Shown here: piece by piece, positions 11,333 to 23,590 of the stretch
Layout: each line of letters begins with the position of its first letter
Numbering within the stretch: the first letter of the stretch is position 1
Position numbers and translations under genes: made by a program
The notes under the pieces: generated by a model
Told to the model about the DNA's origin: nothing
The model's input: the letters and a program-made list of their open reading frames with translations, nothing else
Databases searched by the model: none
Assembly (NCBI RefSeq): GCF_019659805.1
Contig: NZ_JAIFRO010000004.1
Coordinates: forward strand, 62,001 to 126,000
DNA length: 64,000 bases
Reading direction: 5' to 3'
From: Bartonella raoultii
GTDB lineage: Bacteria; Pseudomonadota; Alphaproteobacteria; Rhizobiales; Rhizobiaceae

Positions 11333-12868
11333 TTACGAAAAAGTTTTCGCATAAGAATTCAAAAGAACGATAATTTTCTCTTTAATTTCATCCGTAATCT
11401 GCTTTTGTGAAGCAATTGCTTGTAAAAGGTCTTGATGATCACCACGCAACAGGGTCAAAAGTCCTTGCTCAAACCGAGCAACATCAGCAACAGCAAGAGA
11501 ATCGAGATAACCATTAACACCAGCGAAAATAACAACCACTTGTTCTTCAGTTTTCAGGGGGGAAAATTGCGGTTGCTTTAATAACTCGGTTAAACGTGCT
11601 CCTCGATTTAGAAGACGCTGTGTTGAAGCATCCAAATCGGAGCCAAATTGTGCAAAAGCTGCCATTTCGCGATATTGTGCCAATTCTCCTTTAATTGACC
11701 CTGCAACCTGCTTCATAGCCTTAATTTGTGCAGCCGAACCAACGCGTGACACGGAAAGTCCTACATTCACGGCTGGACGAATTCCTTGATAAAACAAATT
11801 TGTTTCCAGAAAGATTTGCCCATCAGTAATCGAAATCACATTTGTAGGAATATAAGCGGAAACGTCATTGGCTTGTGTTTCAATAACAGGCAAAGCCGTT
11901 AAAGAACCAGAACCATTGTCTGCATTGAGCTTTGCAGCACGCTCCAAAAGACGCGAATGCAAATAGAATACATCTCCTGGATAAGCTTCACGACCAGGCG
12001 GACGACGCAACAAAAGAGACATTTGTCGATAAGCGACAGCCTGTTTTGATAAATCATCATAACCGATCAAAGCATGTTGACCATTATCACGGAAATATTC
12101 GCCCATAGCACATCCGGCCAGCGGCGCAATAAATTGCAAAGGAGCAGGATCAGAAGCCGTAGCCGCAACAATAATGGAATATTCGAGGGCACCACGTTCT
12201 TCTAAGACTTTAACAAATTGTGCAACCGTTGAACGCTTTTGACCGATAGCAACATAAATACAATAGACCTTATCCTGATCCCGTCCAGCTGTTTTTTCAT
12301 GGAACGGCTTTTGATTCAAAAATGCATCAAGTAAAATCGCTGTTTTTCCTGTTTGGCGATCACCGATCACTAACTCACGCTGTCCACGCCCAATGGGAAT
12401 GAGAGCATCAATAGCTTTTAAGCCCGTTGACATTGGTTCATGTACAGACTGACGGGGAATAATCCCTGGAGCTTTAACATCGACACGCCGCCGCTCTGTC
12501 GCCTGCAGAGGTCCTTTTCCATCAATTGGATTTCCCAAAGCATCGACAACACGCCCAAGCAAAGCGGGACCGACAGGAACATCCACAATAGAACCTAACC
12601 GTTTAACGGTATCTCCTTCACGAATATCACGATCAGAACCAAAAACGACAACACCGACATTATCAATTTCCAAATTGAGTGCCATACCTTGCACACCATT
12701 GGAAAAGGAAACCATTTCACCTGCTTGGACATTCTCCAAACCGTAAACGCGAGCGATACCATCCCCCACGGACAAAACCCAACCAATTTCTGAAACTTCA
12801 GCTTTTTGGTCGAAGTTTTTGATTTGTTCTTTTAGAATTTTTGAAATTTCAGATGGTCTAATATCCAT
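11333..12868 (-). CDS. atpA: ATP synthase F1 alpha subunit
   Basis: 511-residue non-catalytic nucleotide-binding subunit. Seen: the N-terminal [16 protein letters not shown], Walker [10 protein letters not shown] and the family signature region [17 protein letters not shown]. Its ATG overlaps the atpH stop region (both meet at 12868), indicating coupled translation. Confidence 0.97.
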   Translation of the reverse strand: MDIRPSEISKILKEQIKNFDQKAEVSEIGWVLSVGDGIARVYGLENVQAGEMVSFSNGVQGMALNLEIDNVGVVVFGSDRDIREGDTVKRLGSIVDVPVGPALLGRVVDALGNPIDGKGPLQATERRRVDVKAPGIIPRQSVHEPMSTGLKAIDALIPIGRGQRELVIGDRQTGKTAILLDAFLNQKPFHEKTAGRDQDKVYCIYVAIGQKRSTVAQFVKVLEERGALEYSIIVAATASDPAPLQFIAPLAGCAMGEYFRDNGQHALIGYDDLSKQAVAYRQMSLLLRRPPGREAYPGDVFYLHSRLLERAAKLNADNGSGSLTALPVIETQANDVSAYIPTNVISITDGQIFLETNLFYQGIRPAVNVGLSVSRVGSAAQIKAMKQVAGSIKGELAQYREMAAFAQFGSDLDASTQRLLNRGARLTELLKQPQFSPLKTEEQVVVIFAGVNGYLDSLAVADVARFEQGLLTLLRGDHQDLLQAIASQKQITDEIKEKIIVLLNSYAKTFS

Positions 12869-13452
12869 CAGCTGACCTCTTTTTTCAATGCAAGCTTAAG
12901 TGAAGATAACTTCGCCACAAGGGATGTATCAATCTGCATTGACCCGACACGAATGATCAAACCACCAAGAATTTCTGGATCAACACAAATATGCAGCAAA
13001 ACTTTTCCCCCAATGACCCCTTCCAAAACCACGCGCAACTCTTTTTCCTGCTGAGCGGTTAATGGACATGCAGAAATGATCTGCGCCGTCACTTCTTTAC
13101 GAGACGAAGCAACACAACGCTTAAAAGCTTCTAAAATACCAGACAAGGCATAAAGCCTGCGGTTTAGAGCAATAACACACAAAAAATTACGCACAATTTG
13201 CCCTGTCTTTTCATCAGCAAACTTGATACATTCACAAATAGAATGCATCATTTTAATCTGTTCTTCTTCTGAAAAGAAGGGGCTTTGCACACCACGTTTT
13301 AAGTCTTCATTTTGTTTTAAGACATCCCCAAAAGACGCCACGGCTTTTTCAACATTTTCAACGGCCCCTCTTTCTTGAGCCAAATCAAAAAGCGCTTGTC
13401 CATAGCGTTGTTCCACCAATGGCAGCGGTATAAGAGAAAATGAATCCGACAC
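12868..13452 (-). CDS. atpH: ATP synthase F1 delta subunit (OSCP)
   Basis: Peripheral stalk subunit that holds the F1 head. I choose the GTG at 13452, giving 194 residues starting (V/M)[20 protein letters not shown], which matches rhizobial delta proteins; it has AAGGGAAAGAGG just upstream on the minus strand. The frame continues 32 codons further upstream to 13548 but that part is unlike the family. The C-terminal [20 protein letters not shown] is the delta signature. First gene of the F1 operon; Fo genes are not in this window, as is normal for Alphaproteobacteria. Confidence 0.92.
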   Translation of the reverse strand: MSDSFSLIPLPLVEQRYGQALFDLAQERGAVENVEKAVASFGDVLKQNEDLKRGVQSPFFSEEEQIKMMHSICECIKFADEKTGQIVRNFLCVIALNRRLYALSGILEAFKRCVASSRKEVTAQIISACPLTAQQEKELRVVLEGVIGGKVLLHICVDPEILGGLIIRVGSMQIDTSLVAKLSSLKLALKKEVS

Positions 13453-14001
13453 GAAATACCGCCTCTTTCCCTTGAGCGACTCTCTGATAGTTATCAGATG
13501 AAATGAATTGAACATTCCAAATTTTAAGAATCTCTTTCTTAAAATCAAGAATAAAAAACTTTCTGGTTTCTAGCATAGACATTGCAGACTCGCAACACCA
13601 CAAATCAACGCTTTTTAAAAATTTTAAACAAAATCTTTAAAAGAGCTTTGAAAACAATTTTTCAAAAAACCATCTGTTTTTATCTGCTTCTTTTTGACAT
13701 TCCCTGAAAGACTTTTCAAGTCCTTTTCTTTATAGCATCAATGGATTACAAATCAAAAAACAAGACATACTTTCTTCGTATTCACTTTGTGTAAAATGCA
13801 CGCTCTTATAAGAGAACAGTGCACGTAACAATATGTTCTTTCAAATATGCTACACAAAAAACCAATATGCTTCTTGAAATAAGAAAAATTTATGAAAGAC
13901 GCTCTTCATTAAAGAGCATAAGAAACGATAAAAATTGGGTAAAAGGTCTATTTTAAAAGAGCCGTTTTTTGCTGTAAAAAATGCCTTGTTATATTGTAGC
14001 T
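13453..14001. other. Spacer between atpH and priA
   Basis: AT-rich, no convincing gene. It should hold the promoter of the atpHAGDC operon. A hairpin at 13901-13917 lies at the priA side. Confidence 0.4.
13901..13917 (-). terminator. Candidate terminator for priA
   Basis: GCTCTT (13901-13906) and AAGAGC (13912-13917) form a 6-bp stem with a 5-base loop about 85 bases beyond the priA stop. Read on the minus strand it is followed by a partly T-rich tail. Modest stability. Confidence 0.35.
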
Positions 14002-16212
14002 TTAGAAAAAACTTTGTGGATCAATATCAATTTGAACCCGAACAGAATGGGGCATTTTAGGCGTATATCTGAGCATCGCACGAATAAACCCTTGCATATC
14101 AAAAGAGCGCTGTCCTTGCAGCAAAAGCCGAAAACGGTACCGTCCTCGAACAAGAGCCAAGGGTGCTTCTGCTGGTCCCATCAGTGAGATATTTTTTTCT
14201 TGTGGAGCAGCTTGACGTAAGGCGCGAGCATATTGTTGTGCATCTTGACGCTTTTCTGACGAGACAATCAAAGAGGCAAGCCGCCCATAGGGAGGGAGAT
14301 GATAATGTTCACGCATAGCAAGTTCATGCGTATAAAATTTTTCATGTTGTCGTGAAAGCAACGCTTGTATCACGGGATGATCAGGTTGATAGCTTTGCAA
14401 AAAGCCCACACTTTTAAGCCCCATACGCCCTGCTCTTCCTGTTACCTGAGATAAAAGCTGAAAGGTTCGTTCACTCGCACGCAAATCACCATTTGCAAGA
14501 CCAAGATCCGCATCAATAACCCCGACCAAAGAAAGCTTGGGAAAATGATGTCCCTTAGCAACCAATTGTGTTCCAATGATAATGTCAACATCGCCCTTTG
14601 CAATTGCTTGCAATTCACTTCGTAATTGACTAATCCCCCCTTTTAAATCTGTTGAAAGAATCAAGAGCCGCGCCTGTGGAAAAAGCATGCGTGTTTCTTC
14701 GGCAATTCTTTCCACCCCTGGTCCACAAGCAACAAGATGATCTAGCGTTCCACATTCTGGACATGCTTCTGGAAGAGGTTGATGATAACCACAATGGTGA
14801 CATTTAAGTTGTCCTTGTGCACGATGTTCAACCAACCAGCTTGAACAATCGCTACAATGAAAACGATGTCCACAAACCCGACACAAAGTTAAAGGTGCAT
14901 AACCACGTCGATTAAGGAAAAGAAGCGACTGTTCTCTTTTTTCGAGAGTGTCTATTAAAGCCTGTTCCAAAACAGAAGAAATAAAACGTCCCTTTTGCAC
15001 ACCACCTTTGCGCATATCAATAACCTGCAACTGTGGAAGCGCTGCTGCTTTAAAACGAGAAGGCAAATGCACCTTTTGATAACGTCCTTTTAAAACATTT
15101 GCCTGACTTTCAATTGATGGTGTTGCTGAAGATAAAATAACAGGAAAATTTTCAAAGGATCCGCGTGCAACCGCCATATCACGTGCATGATAAAAAATGC
15201 GCTCTTCCTGTTTATAAGCACTATCATGCTCTTCATCAACAACAATCAACCCCAGATCATGAAAGGGAAGAAAAAGGGCCGAACGCGCCCCAGCTACAAC
15301 GCGTATCTGCCCTTCTGCAACTTGCCGCCACACACGTTCGCGACGACGTGGTGCCAAATCTGAATGCCATTCAGCTGCTGCTGCTCCAAAGCGTGCATAA
15401 AAACGATCTAAAAATTGCTGTGTTAAAGCAATTTCAGGCAATAAAATCAAAACCTGCTTATTTTCTGTAAGCGCTTGTGCAACGGCTTCAAAATACACTT
15501 CCGTCTTTCCTGATCCCGTCACACCATCAAGCAAAAAAACCTGAAACTTGGCTGATAAAACACCCTCTCGCAATACTGCTGCTGCTTCCTTTTGTGCTCC
15601 CTCCAACTGAGGCGGAGAAAAATCAGGATCAGGTTTTGCTACAAGCGCAGGAGCAGGAATCATAACATCTTCAAAAATCCCAAGTGCTTTTAGCCCTTCA
15701 ACAACAGACACCGAAGTCCCTGCTGCATGGGCAAGACCAGAGCGTGTCCAAACCCCACCATCGCGCACCAACTCCAAAACCCGTGATCGTGCGGGGGTAA
15801 GACGCGCAACCTCTCCTCCACAATAGCGCAATCCTGGCATCTGTGATTCTGGATCCAAAGCAGCCGGTACACTCAAAATCAATCGTGCAACAAGACCAAA
15901 AGGAGTCATCGTGTATCGGCTCACAAAACGCAAGAAGGCAATCATCTCTCCTTTAAGTACAGGACAATCAAAAACATGAAGAAGAAAACGTAATTTTTCC
16001 TGCGCCACCGGCACAACACTTTGTCCATCTTTTTCTTTTGTCTCTCCAACCTCCACAACAAGACCACAAAGCACGCGCCCCATAACAGGAACCCGAACAA
16101 AAGACCCCACTTTCACCTCCATAGAAGAAGGAACTCTATAATGATAAGCATGGTTAACAGGCAAAGGTACCAATACAGCAACAGTTTCTTTTTCTGTCTT
16201 ATTTGACTTCAT
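14002..16212 (-). CDS. priA: Primosomal protein N' (replication restart helicase PriA)
   Basis: 3'-5' superfamily 2 DNA helicase that reloads the replisome at collapsed forks. 736 residues from the ATG at 16212; a TTG four codons upstream is the alternative. Seen: N-terminal DNA-binding domain (VLVPLPVNHAYHYRVP), Walker A VTGSGKTEVYF at about 230-240, Walker B VVDEEHD, and the zinc-binding insert with paired cysteines in CRVCGHRFHCSDC, CHHCGY and CPECG. QVTGRAGR is the conserved helicase motif VI. A decayed copy of its 5' end lies about 200 bases upstream. Confidence 0.95.
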   Translation of the reverse strand: MKSNKTEKETVAVLVPLPVNHAYHYRVPSSMEVKVGSFVRVPVMGRVLCGLVVEVGETKEKDGQSVVPVAQEKLRFLLHVFDCPVLKGEMIAFLRFVSRYTMTPFGLVARLILSVPAALDPESQMPGLRYCGGEVARLTPARSRVLELVRDGGVWTRSGLAHAAGTSVSVVEGLKALGIFEDVMIPAPALVAKPDPDFSPPQLEGAQKEAAAVLREGVLSAKFQVFLLDGVTGSGKTEVYFEAVAQALTENKQVLILLPEIALTQQFLDRFYARFGAAAAEWHSDLAPRRRERVWRQVAEGQIRVVAGARSALFLPFHDLGLIVVDEEHDSAYKQEERIFYHARDMAVARGSFENFPVILSSATPSIESQANVLKGRYQKVHLPSRFKAAALPQLQVIDMRKGGVQKGRFISSVLEQALIDTLEKREQSLLFLNRRGYAPLTLCRVCGHRFHCSDCSSWLVEHRAQGQLKCHHCGYHQPLPEACPECGTLDHLVACGPGVERIAEETRMLFPQARLLILSTDLKGGISQLRSELQAIAKGDVDIIIGTQLVAKGHHFPKLSLVGVIDADLGLANGDLRASERTFQLLSQVTGRAGRMGLKSVGFLQSYQPDHPVIQALLSRQHEKFYTHELAMREHYHLPPYGRLASLIVSSEKRQDAQQYARALRQAAPQEKNISLMGPAEAPLALVRGRYRFRLLLQGQRSFDMQGFIRAMLRYTPKMPHSVRVQIDIDPQSFF

Positions 16213-16395
16213 TTTTATGCCCAAATCTTATAAAAACATTTTACTCTCAAAAACGGTTTTACATCATATCTTCTCTTTTGATGTCATTGTGCATACTTGT
16301 CTAGAAAGCACCTTTTATCCTTATCACAAACCTTGCACAAAATAGTGCTTTTCAAACTATCTTCTATCACAAAACCATTGCCCTACCTTCATAAC
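16213..16395. other. Spacer upstream of priA
   Basis: No gene seen. It would hold the priA promoter, which I cannot assign with confidence. Confidence 0.3.
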
Positions 16396-16475
16396 CTAAG
16401 GAATTCCATAATGATAAGCATCAAAGATCAAAGTGATAAGCACACACCAGAAACAAAACTTTTCGTCTTCTAGCT
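16396..16475 (-). pseudogene. Decayed copy of the priA 5' end
   Basis: About 75 bases resemble the start of priA (about 16125-16200) in the same orientation. The best block is AAGGAATTCCATAATGATAA against AAGGAACTCTATAATGATAA, followed by AGCAT in both. Translated on the minus strand it reads DAYHYGIP where priA reads HAYHYRVP. The frame stops right after, so this is a relic and not a gene. Inferred to be the remainder of a local duplication. Confidence 0.55.
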
Positions 16476-16642
16476 TCTCTTTAAAACAGAAAAATTGTGT
16501 TCCCTTTGACCTTAATATTTCAACAGCCCCTATAAATACGCATTCTTCCTCTTGCTTTTGCAATAAACACGAGCGCATAACAAATGATAAGGTAAAACAT
16601 CAAAAACTTTGAATAAAAAGGTAAAAACCTAGGAGAGAAGAG

Positions 16643-17296
16643 ATGAAATTTTTTGTGGATAGTGCCCATATTGAAGAAATCCAAGAATTAAACAATTTAA
16701 GCCTCGTGGATGGTGTCACCACCAACCCTTCTCTTATCCTCAAATCAGGACGCAATATTTTTGATGTTATAAAAGAAATTTGTACCCTCGTACCTGGACC
16801 TGTTTCTGCTGAAGTTGCAGCAACAGAATTTGAAAGTATCATGCAAGAAGCAGCTGTCTTAGCAAAAATTGCTGACAATATTTGCATCAAACTTCCTTTA
16901 ACATTTGATGGGCTAAAAGCTTGTAGAACTCTTACACAACAAGGGATAAAAACAAATCTCACACTTTGTTTTTCCGCCAATCAAGCCTTATTAGCAGCAA
17001 AAGCAGGTGCTACATTTGTTTCGCCTTTTATCGGAAGACTAGACGACTGCGGGATAAATGGGAGCGAATTACTTCATGAAATTCGCACAATTTATGATCA
17101 TTATAATTATAAAACGCAAATTTTGGCAGCCTCTATCCGTACTGTTAACCACGTCAAAGAAGCAGCCTTAAGTGGTGCAGATGTTGCCACTGTTCCACCA
17201 TCTATCTTAAAAGCGCTCATCAAACATCCCTTAACCGATAAAGGCTTAGAAATATTCCTCAACGATTGGAAAAAGACCGGACAAAATATTTTTTAA
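16643..17296 (+). CDS. tal: Transaldolase (TalC/fructose-6-phosphate aldolase-like subfamily)
   Basis: 217-residue single-domain TIM barrel of the short transaldolase class. It transfers dihydroxyacetone units between sugar phosphates in the non-oxidative pentose phosphate pathway. Seen: [23 protein letters not shown] at about 23-32, and the Schiff-base lysine Lys83 in [21 protein letters not shown] lies just before the ATG. The stop codon overlaps the 3' end of lptE by four bases in convergent orientation. Confidence 0.92.
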   Translation: MKFFVDSAHIEEIQELNNLSLVDGVTTNPSLILKSGRNIFDVIKEICTLVPGPVSAEVAATEFESIMQEAAVLAKIADNICIKLPLTFDGLKACRTLTQQGIKTNLTLCFSANQALLAAKAGATFVSPFIGRLDDCGINGSELLHEIRTIYDHYNYKTQILAASIRTVNHVKEAALSGADVATVPPSILKALIKHPLTDKGLEIFLNDWKKTGQNIF

Positions 17297-17877
17297 TGTT
17301 GAGGAATTTCCTTTAAAAGATCTCTGGAAAGTAACATAAAAATTTGCTCTGCCAGTTCCTCAGCCACGCGCTTTTGTGCATCTTCTTCTGCTTGCAGCGT
17401 CGCATATTCTTGACGAAGCCGCTCAAAAGATGCACGCATCGTTGCCATTCCTGTTGCAAGAGGAACATTGTCCATATTTCGTAAACTATAAGACACTTTT
17501 CCTATTACGGTTCCAACGGAAGGCCGCCCATTTCTTCTTTTATCGAAATCAACTTCTATTTGCATAGAATTCCTTGTAAACACAGATATCTGTAAGGCCA
17601 ATTGATAAGCAGGCGCTGAAGGTTTATCACCATTTCCATACAAAAGAAACAGCAGATGATTACGTACCATTTGGCCAAAACGATCTGAAGGCTCTTCCAC
17701 AACAATAGAAGCTAACCTTGCAGACAATCCTAAAGAAGCAACATCTTGCCCTGCAACATTTCCCGTAAGCGTTGCGTTTTTTGAAACCTGACGATAAAGC
17801 GGCTCAACTTTACATCCACATAAGAATGTGCACACGCCTAAGAAAACCATAAAAATAAAGCATTTAGAGAACGACAT
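17293..17877 (-). CDS. lptE: LPS-assembly lipoprotein LptE
   Basis: 194-residue outer-membrane lipoprotein that plugs LptD and helps insert lipopolysaccharide. A signal peptide ([21 protein letters not shown]) ends in a lipobox-like FLCGC, followed by KVEPLYR, typical of rhizobial LptE. It overlaps the 3' end of leuS by 14 bases; the leuS-lptE order is widely conserved. The exact acylated cysteine (two candidates two residues apart) is uncertain. Confidence 0.85.
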   Translation of the reverse strand: MSFSKCFIFMVFLGVCTFLCGCKVEPLYRQVSKNATLTGNVAGQDVASLGLSARLASIVVEEPSDRFGQMVRNHLLFLLYGNGDKPSAPAYQLALQISVFTRNSMQIEVDFDKRRNGRPSVGTVIGKVSYSLRNMDNVPLATGMATMRASFERLRQEYATLQAEEDAQKRVAEELAEQIFMLLSRDLLKEIPQH

Positions 17878-20488
17878 TCACAATCCTTTGGGGCACAATA
17901 ATCATTTTTTTCACGGGCTTTTCTATCAGAAGGGCTTTCACAAAAGCCAAATTTAACACAGCCTCTTCAATCATCTCTTTACTAGCAGTTGCTGAAACAG
18001 TGACCTCACCACGTTTTTTGCCATTCACCTGTACGGGTAAAGTATAACAGTCCTGAACGGTTAATGTCGGATCATAAACAGGCCAAGGCAATTCAGAGAC
18101 CAAAGTTGTTCCACCTAACGCAGCATGACATTCTTCTGCTAGGTGCGGCATAAAGGGTGCAATCATCATCAAGAAGAAATCCATAGCTTGACGTAAAGAG
18201 GCTTTCATTTCATCCTCCATATTGTCTATTTTATTTAATAAAGGTGCCATGATATTCAAAAATTCATAAAGACGTGCAATAGCCCGATTAAAAGCAAATT
18301 TTTCCAAATCATCTTCTACAGCGCAAAGGATGCAATGTGCTGTTTTTGACAGCTCTAAAGCTTTTCCTTGTTGTCCTACGCGGGGAGCAACTTCTCGCAA
18401 AGCTGGGGCTCCCAAAGCTACACAGCGCCACACACGCTGTACAAAGCGATGTGCTCCTTCCACACCAGCCTCTGTCCAGATAACATCTCGTTCAGGGGGC
18501 GAATCTGATAAGACAAACCAGCGTACGGTATCGGCTCCATAGGATGCAATAATATCATCAGGATCCACGACATTTTTTTTCGATTTAGACATTTTTTCAA
18601 TCAATCCAATTGTCACTTCGCTCTGATCGGTCAATTTATACGCTTGACGTTTTCCATTTTTTTCGACGATTGAAATTTCTGCTGGTGATACCCACCCCTG
18701 CTCATCCCGATAGGTTTCATGAACGACCATTCCTTGCGTAAAAAGTCCTTTAAAAGGTTCATCAACGGATACATAACCGATCAATTTCATGGCACGCATA
18801 AAAAAGCGGGAATAAAGAAGATGTAAAATCGCGTGTTCAATTCCTCCAATATATTGCTGTACGGGTAGCCATTCAGTGGATGCTTGTTTATCAACGGGTT
18901 CTTTTTCCCAAGGATTGGTAAAACGCGCATAATACCAAGAAGAGTCCACAAATGTGTCCATTGTATCCGTTTCGCGTTGAGCAGGCTGCCCACAGGAAGG
19001 ACAAGAAACATCTTTCCATGTTGGATGACGTGCAAGAGGATTGCCCGGTTGATCAAAAGTCACATCATCAGGCAAAACAACGGGCAAATCAGCTTGTGGT
19101 ACAGGCACCACACCACAAATTTCACAATGGATAACGGGAATAGGACATCCCCAATAACGCTGACGTGAAATCCCCCAATCACGCAATCGAAATTGCACTG
19201 TTTTTTTCCCCTGTGGCTGTTCATAAAGAACTTGGTCTTCAAGCTTCTTGGCGGCAACTTCAAAAGCCTGTTGCGGTGTCAAACCATTTAAAAATCCAGA
19301 ATTGATCATCACCCCATCCCCTATATAAGGCGTTTCAGCAATCACGAAATTTTCTGCATCTTCCCCTTTTGGTAAAACCACAGGCCGCACAGGCAGACCA
19401 TATTTACGTGCAAAATCCCAATCTCTCTGATCATGGGCCGGACAACCAAAAACAGCCCCTGTTCCATAATCCATAAGCACAAAATTAGCGATATAAACGG
19501 GAATCTGCACCGCTGAATCAAACGGATGTATCGCCATCAAAGGCGTTAGAAACCCTTGTTTTTCAGCCGTTTCAAGAACTTGCGTTGTCATTCCACCAGA
19601 GCGACAATTTTCGATAAAAGTGCTAAGCGCTTTGTCTTTTTTTGCCAAGGCTTGCGCAATGGGGTGGTCAACAGACAAAGCCAAAAAAGACGCTCCAAAA
19701 AGCGTATCTGGTCGTGTAGAATAACAGACAATTTCTTGAAATTGTACATCTCCATCATCGGTAACATCTGTGGGCTTTAAAGCCCAACGAATCAGCACCC
19801 CCTGAGACTTACCAATCCAATTTTTTTGCATAATGCGAACTTTTTCAGGCCATTGCTCTAATTTTTCAAGCCCTCTCAAGAGATCTTCACTAAAGTCGCT
19901 AATTTTAAAAAACCACTGTGTTAATTCACGCTGTTCCACCAATGCACCAGAACGCCATCCTCGACCATCAACCACCTGCTCATTTGCTAAAACCGTGTGA
20001 TCAACGGGATCCCAATTCACCTTAGCCACTTTGCGTGTTACCAAGTCTTTTTGATAAAAATCAAGGAAGAGTTTTTGTTGGCGATGATAATATTCAACAT
20101 CACAAGTCGCAAATTCACGCGACCAATCTAAAGACAGCCCTAATTTTTTTAACTGCCCACGCATAACCGCAATATTTTGATAGGTCCAAGTTTTAGGATG
20201 TACATTACTTTGCAATGCAGCATTTTCTGCGGGCATACCGAAAGCATCCCACCCCATTGGATGCAGCACATGAAAACCTTTTGCACGTTTATAACGTGCA
20301 ACCACATCACCCATTGCGTAATTGCGCACATGCCCCATGTGAATACGCCCAGAGGGATAAGGAAACATTTCTAAAACATAATATTTTTCACGTTGATCGT
20401 CCTGAGCAGCTTGAAAAATCTTCTTTTCATCCCAGATCGTTTGCCATTTTTGTTCCCTAGCACGTGAATTATAGCGTTCAATTGTCAT
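17864..20488 (-). CDS. leuS: Leucyl-tRNA synthetase
   Basis: Class I aminoacyl-tRNA synthetase. I place the start at the ATG at 20488 ([16 protein letters not shown]), 874 residues; an ATG two codons upstream is equally possible. Seen: HIGH-type motif in [19 protein letters not shown] at about 43-61, the CP1 editing domain ([16 protein letters not shown]), a zinc-like cysteine pair (CEICG...CPSCGQ) in the inserted domain, and KMSKS in [13 protein letters not shown] at about 633. C-terminal anticodon domain ends in a typical IVNVVL. Confidence 0.96.
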   Translation of the reverse strand: MTIERYNSRAREQKWQTIWDEKKIFQAAQDDQREKYYVLEMFPYPSGRIHMGHVRNYAMGDVVARYKRAKGFHVLHPMGWDAFGMPAENAALQSNVHPKTWTYQNIAVMRGQLKKLGLSLDWSREFATCDVEYYHRQQKLFLDFYQKDLVTRKVAKVNWDPVDHTVLANEQVVDGRGWRSGALVEQRELTQWFFKISDFSEDLLRGLEKLEQWPEKVRIMQKNWIGKSQGVLIRWALKPTDVTDDGDVQFQEIVCYSTRPDTLFGASFLALSVDHPIAQALAKKDKALSTFIENCRSGGMTTQVLETAEKQGFLTPLMAIHPFDSAVQIPVYIANFVLMDYGTGAVFGCPAHDQRDWDFARKYGLPVRPVVLPKGEDAENFVIAETPYIGDGVMINSGFLNGLTPQQAFEVAAKKLEDQVLYEQPQGKKTVQFRLRDWGISRQRYWGCPIPVIHCEICGVVPVPQADLPVVLPDDVTFDQPGNPLARHPTWKDVSCPSCGQPAQRETDTMDTFVDSSWYYARFTNPWEKEPVDKQASTEWLPVQQYIGGIEHAILHLLYSRFFMRAMKLIGYVSVDEPFKGLFTQGMVVHETYRDEQGWVSPAEISIVEKNGKRQAYKLTDQSEVTIGLIEKMSKSKKNVVDPDDIIASYGADTVRWFVLSDSPPERDVIWTEAGVEGAHRFVQRVWRCVALGAPALREVAPRVGQQGKALELSKTAHCILCAVEDDLEKFAFNRAIARLYEFLNIMAPLLNKIDNMEDEMKASLRQAMDFFLMMIAPFMPHLAEECHAALGGTTLVSELPWPVYDPTLTVQDCYTLPVQVNGKKRGEVTVSATASKEMIEEAVLNLAFVKALLIEKPVKKMIIVPQRIVNVVL

Positions 20489-20655
20489 GCGCATGATACT
20501 CTTTAAATAAAATAAAACCAAAAATCTATTTTACTATGCTTGACCATGGATTAACTCCAAGGTCAATATTTTCAGTTAATATTTCACGAAGTATTTTATA
20601 CGATTCTTAATAAACACCAACCTAACCCCTGAATAAAACGCAAAGGCATGAAAAT

Positions 20656-21345
20656 ATGGACACACACATTCTTCCTGATATTTCTTCTCTTAAAGCATGG
20701 CAAAACCTTCAAAAAGACATTACGGATACATGTCGAGAGCTCAAACGCTCTGGAGAAGAGGTACAACTTATTGCTGTTTCAAAAACGGTCGTAGCAGAAA
20801 ATATTATACCGCTTTTGCAAGCAGGTCAGTCTGTTTTTGCAGAAAACCGCGTACAAGAAGCAGCAAAAAAGTGGCCCAACTTACGGCAACAATTTAACAA
20901 TATTGAACTTCATCTCATCGGTCCTTTACAGTCAAATAAAACAGCCCAAGCCGTAGAACTTTTTGATGTTATTCAAACGGTTGATCGTGAAAAAATAGCC
21001 AAAAGCTTGAGCATAGAAATGCAAAAACAAAAAAAAGCGCTTCCTTGTTATGTTCAAGTTAATATTGGGCTAGAGCCGCAAAAAAGCGGTATTGCACCGC
21101 AAGATGTTGTCTCTTTTGTTTCTCAATGTAAAAATCACTATGGACTTGATATTATCGGCCTTATGGGCATCCCACCTCTCCAAGAAAACCCTGGTCCCTA
21201 TTTTGCACTTTTAGCAAAACTGGCAAAAAAAGCGGAACTATCCAAACTTTCTATGGGCATGTCCAATGATTTTAAAATTGCTCTGCAATTTGGCTCTAAC
21301 GTTCTTCGTATTGGTTCTGCTTTATTTGGACAACGCTCTGTTTAA
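20656..21345 (+). CDS. YggS/PROSC-family pyridoxal 5'-phosphate-binding protein
   Basis: 229-residue TIM-barrel protein like the N-terminal domain of alanine racemase. It holds PLP through Lys43 (LIAVSKTV) and serves PLP homeostasis. Seen: FAENRVQEAAKKWP, LHLIGPLQSNKT, GLMGIPP and the phosphate-binding end SMGMSNDFKIALQFGSNVLRIGSALFG (as SMGMSNDF and LRIGSALFG). Divergent from leuS. Confidence 0.92.
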   Translation: MDTHILPDISSLKAWQNLQKDITDTCRELKRSGEEVQLIAVSKTVVAENIIPLLQAGQSVFAENRVQEAAKKWPNLRQQFNNIELHLIGPLQSNKTAQAVELFDVIQTVDREKIAKSLSIEMQKQKKALPCYVQVNIGLEPQKSGIAPQDVVSFVSQCKNHYGLDIIGLMGIPPLQENPGPYFALLAKLAKKAELSKLSMGMSNDFKIALQFGSNVLRIGSALFGQRSV

Positions 21346-21568
21346 ACGCATTTTTATAAAACTAAAATAAACTATAACGACAGTATAAAATATTTTTATC
21401 AAAGATAATCTTAGAAATTTTAAAATATTGCTAGGCAAATCTATCTTCTTTAGTCTAAGCTGTGAGAAGTTTTTATAAAATAAAAAGCTTTTAGGAAACG
21501 TTATTGTTAAAAATACCCAAAACTATAAGAGCTTATTTTTCTCAATAAAGACTGAATGGAGGGAACAC

Positions 21569-23527
21569 ATGTCTGAAAAAATTTATCCCATATTAGACAA
21601 TATAAAAAAAAATACTTTGATCGATGAAGAAACCTATCAACAATGGTATCAAGAGAGCATCAACAACCCAGAAAGTTTTTGGGCCAAACATGGGCAACGT
21701 ATCGAATGGTTTAAACCCTATACAAAAGTAAAAAACACTTCCTTTCATGGCGATGTATCCATTCAATGGTATGAAGATGGAATAACCAATGTTGCCTATA
21801 ATTGTATTGACCGTCATTTAAAGAATCACGGCGACCGCATTGCACTTATTTGGGAAGGAGACAATCCCTATCATGATAAAAAAATAAGCTATAATGAACT
21901 TTATGAACATGTCTGTCGTTTTGCCAATCTCTTAAAGAGCCATGGTGTCAAAAAAGGCGATAAAGTTACCATTTACCTTCCCATGATTCCCGAAGCAGCC
22001 TATGCCATGCTAGCCTGTGCACGTATTGGTGCGGTTCATTCAGTTATTTTTGCTGGTTTTTCTTCTGAAGCAATAGCAGGACGCATTGTTGATTGCCAAT
22101 CAACTTTCGTTATTACCGCAGATCAAGGTTTGCGTGGAGGAAAACAAATTAACCTAAAAGACAGTGTTGATGCAGCTATTGAGATTGCAGCTGGTCATGA
22201 TATTCATGTCAATCAAGTCATGGTCATAAGACGTACCTGCGGTAAAATTCGTTGGGTAGAGGGACGTGATTTTTGGTATCATGAAGAAATCTCTCAAGTT
22301 CCAGCTGATTGCCCTCCAGAACACATGAATGCTGAAGATCCACTTTTCATTCTTTATACCTCTGGTTCAACAGGCAAGCCCAAAGGTGTTTTGCATACAA
22401 CAGCTGGTTATCTGGTTTATGCCTCCATGACACATGAATATGTTTTTGATTATCATGCTGATGAAATTTACTGGTGTACAGCAGATATAGGCTGGATCAC
22501 TGGTCATTCTTATTTGATTTATGGGCCTTTATGTAACGGTGCGACCACTTTAATGTTTGAAGGTTCCCCCTCTTTTCCTGATCAAGGAAGGTTCTGGGAA
22601 ATTGTTGATAAACATAAAGTCAATACGCTTTACACTGCTCCAACAGCCATTCGTTCCTTAATGGGAGCAGGTAATTCTTTTGTCCAACATTCAAAAAGAA
22701 CATCCTTACGTCTTTTAGCGACTGTAGGTGAACCCATTAATCCAGAAGCATGGGAATGGTTTTATCATATCGTTGGAAACAACCATTGTCCGATTATAGA
22801 CACGTGGTGGCAAACAGAAACAGGAGGCCATATGATTACCCCCCTCCCTGGTGCAACACCACTCAAAGCTGGATCAGCCACACGTCCTTTTTTTGGTATT
22901 ATTCCTCAACTTATTGATACAGAAGGAAATATTTTAGAAGGTGAAGCGGAAGGCAATCTTTGCATTGCTGATTCATGGCCTGGGCAAATGCGTACACTCT
23001 ATAATGACCATAAGCGCTTTATTGAAAGTTATTTTTCTCCCTATAAAGGAAAATATTTTTCAGGTGACGGATGTAAACGTGATAGCGATGGCTATTACTG
23101 GATTACAGGACGCGTTGATGACATTCTCAATGTCTCTGGACATAGGCTTGGAACCGCTGAAATTGAATCGGCTCTTGTTTCACATCCTGCTGTTTCAGAA
23201 GCCGCAATTGTCGGTTATCCTCACCCCATTAAAGGGCAAGGAATCTATAGTTTCGTCACCTTAATGGAGGGAAAAAAATCAAGCGAAGCATTACATCAAG
23301 ATCTGATTGAACACGTCAAAAAAGAAATTGGAGCGATTGCCATATTGGATAAAGTTCAATTTGCTCCTCAACTGCCCAAAACACGCTCAGGAAAAATTAT
23401 GAGACGTATTTTGCGAAAAATTGCTGCAAATAATTTTGATAATCTTGGAGATACTTCAACGCTTGCAGAACCACAAGTTGTTGAAGATCTTATTGCCAAC
23501 CGGCAAAATAGGGAGGCCACAGCTTAA
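21569..23527 (+). CDS. acs: Acetyl-CoA synthetase
   Basis: 652-residue AMP-forming acetate-CoA ligase. Seen: [19 protein letters not shown] (P-loop-like A3 motif), the acetate-pocket region [28 protein letters not shown], the hinge [20 protein letters not shown] and the regulatory lysine motif [13 protein letters not shown] near the C-terminus, whose lysine is acetylated in other bacteria. GGAGGG precedes the ATG. It lets the cell use acetate as carbon source and acetyl donor. Confidence 0.96.
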   Translation: MSEKIYPILDNIKKNTLIDEETYQQWYQESINNPESFWAKHGQRIEWFKPYTKVKNTSFHGDVSIQWYEDGITNVAYNCIDRHLKNHGDRIALIWEGDNPYHDKKISYNELYEHVCRFANLLKSHGVKKGDKVTIYLPMIPEAAYAMLACARIGAVHSVIFAGFSSEAIAGRIVDCQSTFVITADQGLRGGKQINLKDSVDAAIEIAAGHDIHVNQVMVIRRTCGKIRWVEGRDFWYHEEISQVPADCPPEHMNAEDPLFILYTSGSTGKPKGVLHTTAGYLVYASMTHEYVFDYHADEIYWCTADIGWITGHSYLIYGPLCNGATTLMFEGSPSFPDQGRFWEIVDKHKVNTLYTAPTAIRSLMGAGNSFVQHSKRTSLRLLATVGEPINPEAWEWFYHIVGNNHCPIIDTWWQTETGGHMITPLPGATPLKAGSATRPFFGIIPQLIDTEGNILEGEAEGNLCIADSWPGQMRTLYNDHKRFIESYFSPYKGKYFSGDGCKRDSDGYYWITGRVDDILNVSGHRLGTAEIESALVSHPAVSEAAIVGYPHPIKGQGIYSFVTLMEGKKSSEALHQDLIEHVKKEIGAIAILDKVQFAPQLPKTRSGKIMRRILRKIAANNFDNLGDTSTLAEPQVVEDLIANRQNREATA

Positions 23528-23540
23528 CCCAAAACACCAA

Positions 23541-23590
23541 CAGTGGCTTTAGCCTTTCTTCTCTCTTAAAAATGCTTTCTAAAGCCACTG
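23541..23590 (+). terminator. Long stem-loop after acs
   Basis: CAGTGGCTTTAG (23541-23552) and CTAAAGCCACTG (23579-23590) are perfect 12-base complements separated by 26 bases, 14 bases after the acs stop. The 3' tail is not T-rich, so it may act as a transcript 3' end or as a protective hairpin. Confidence 0.55.
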
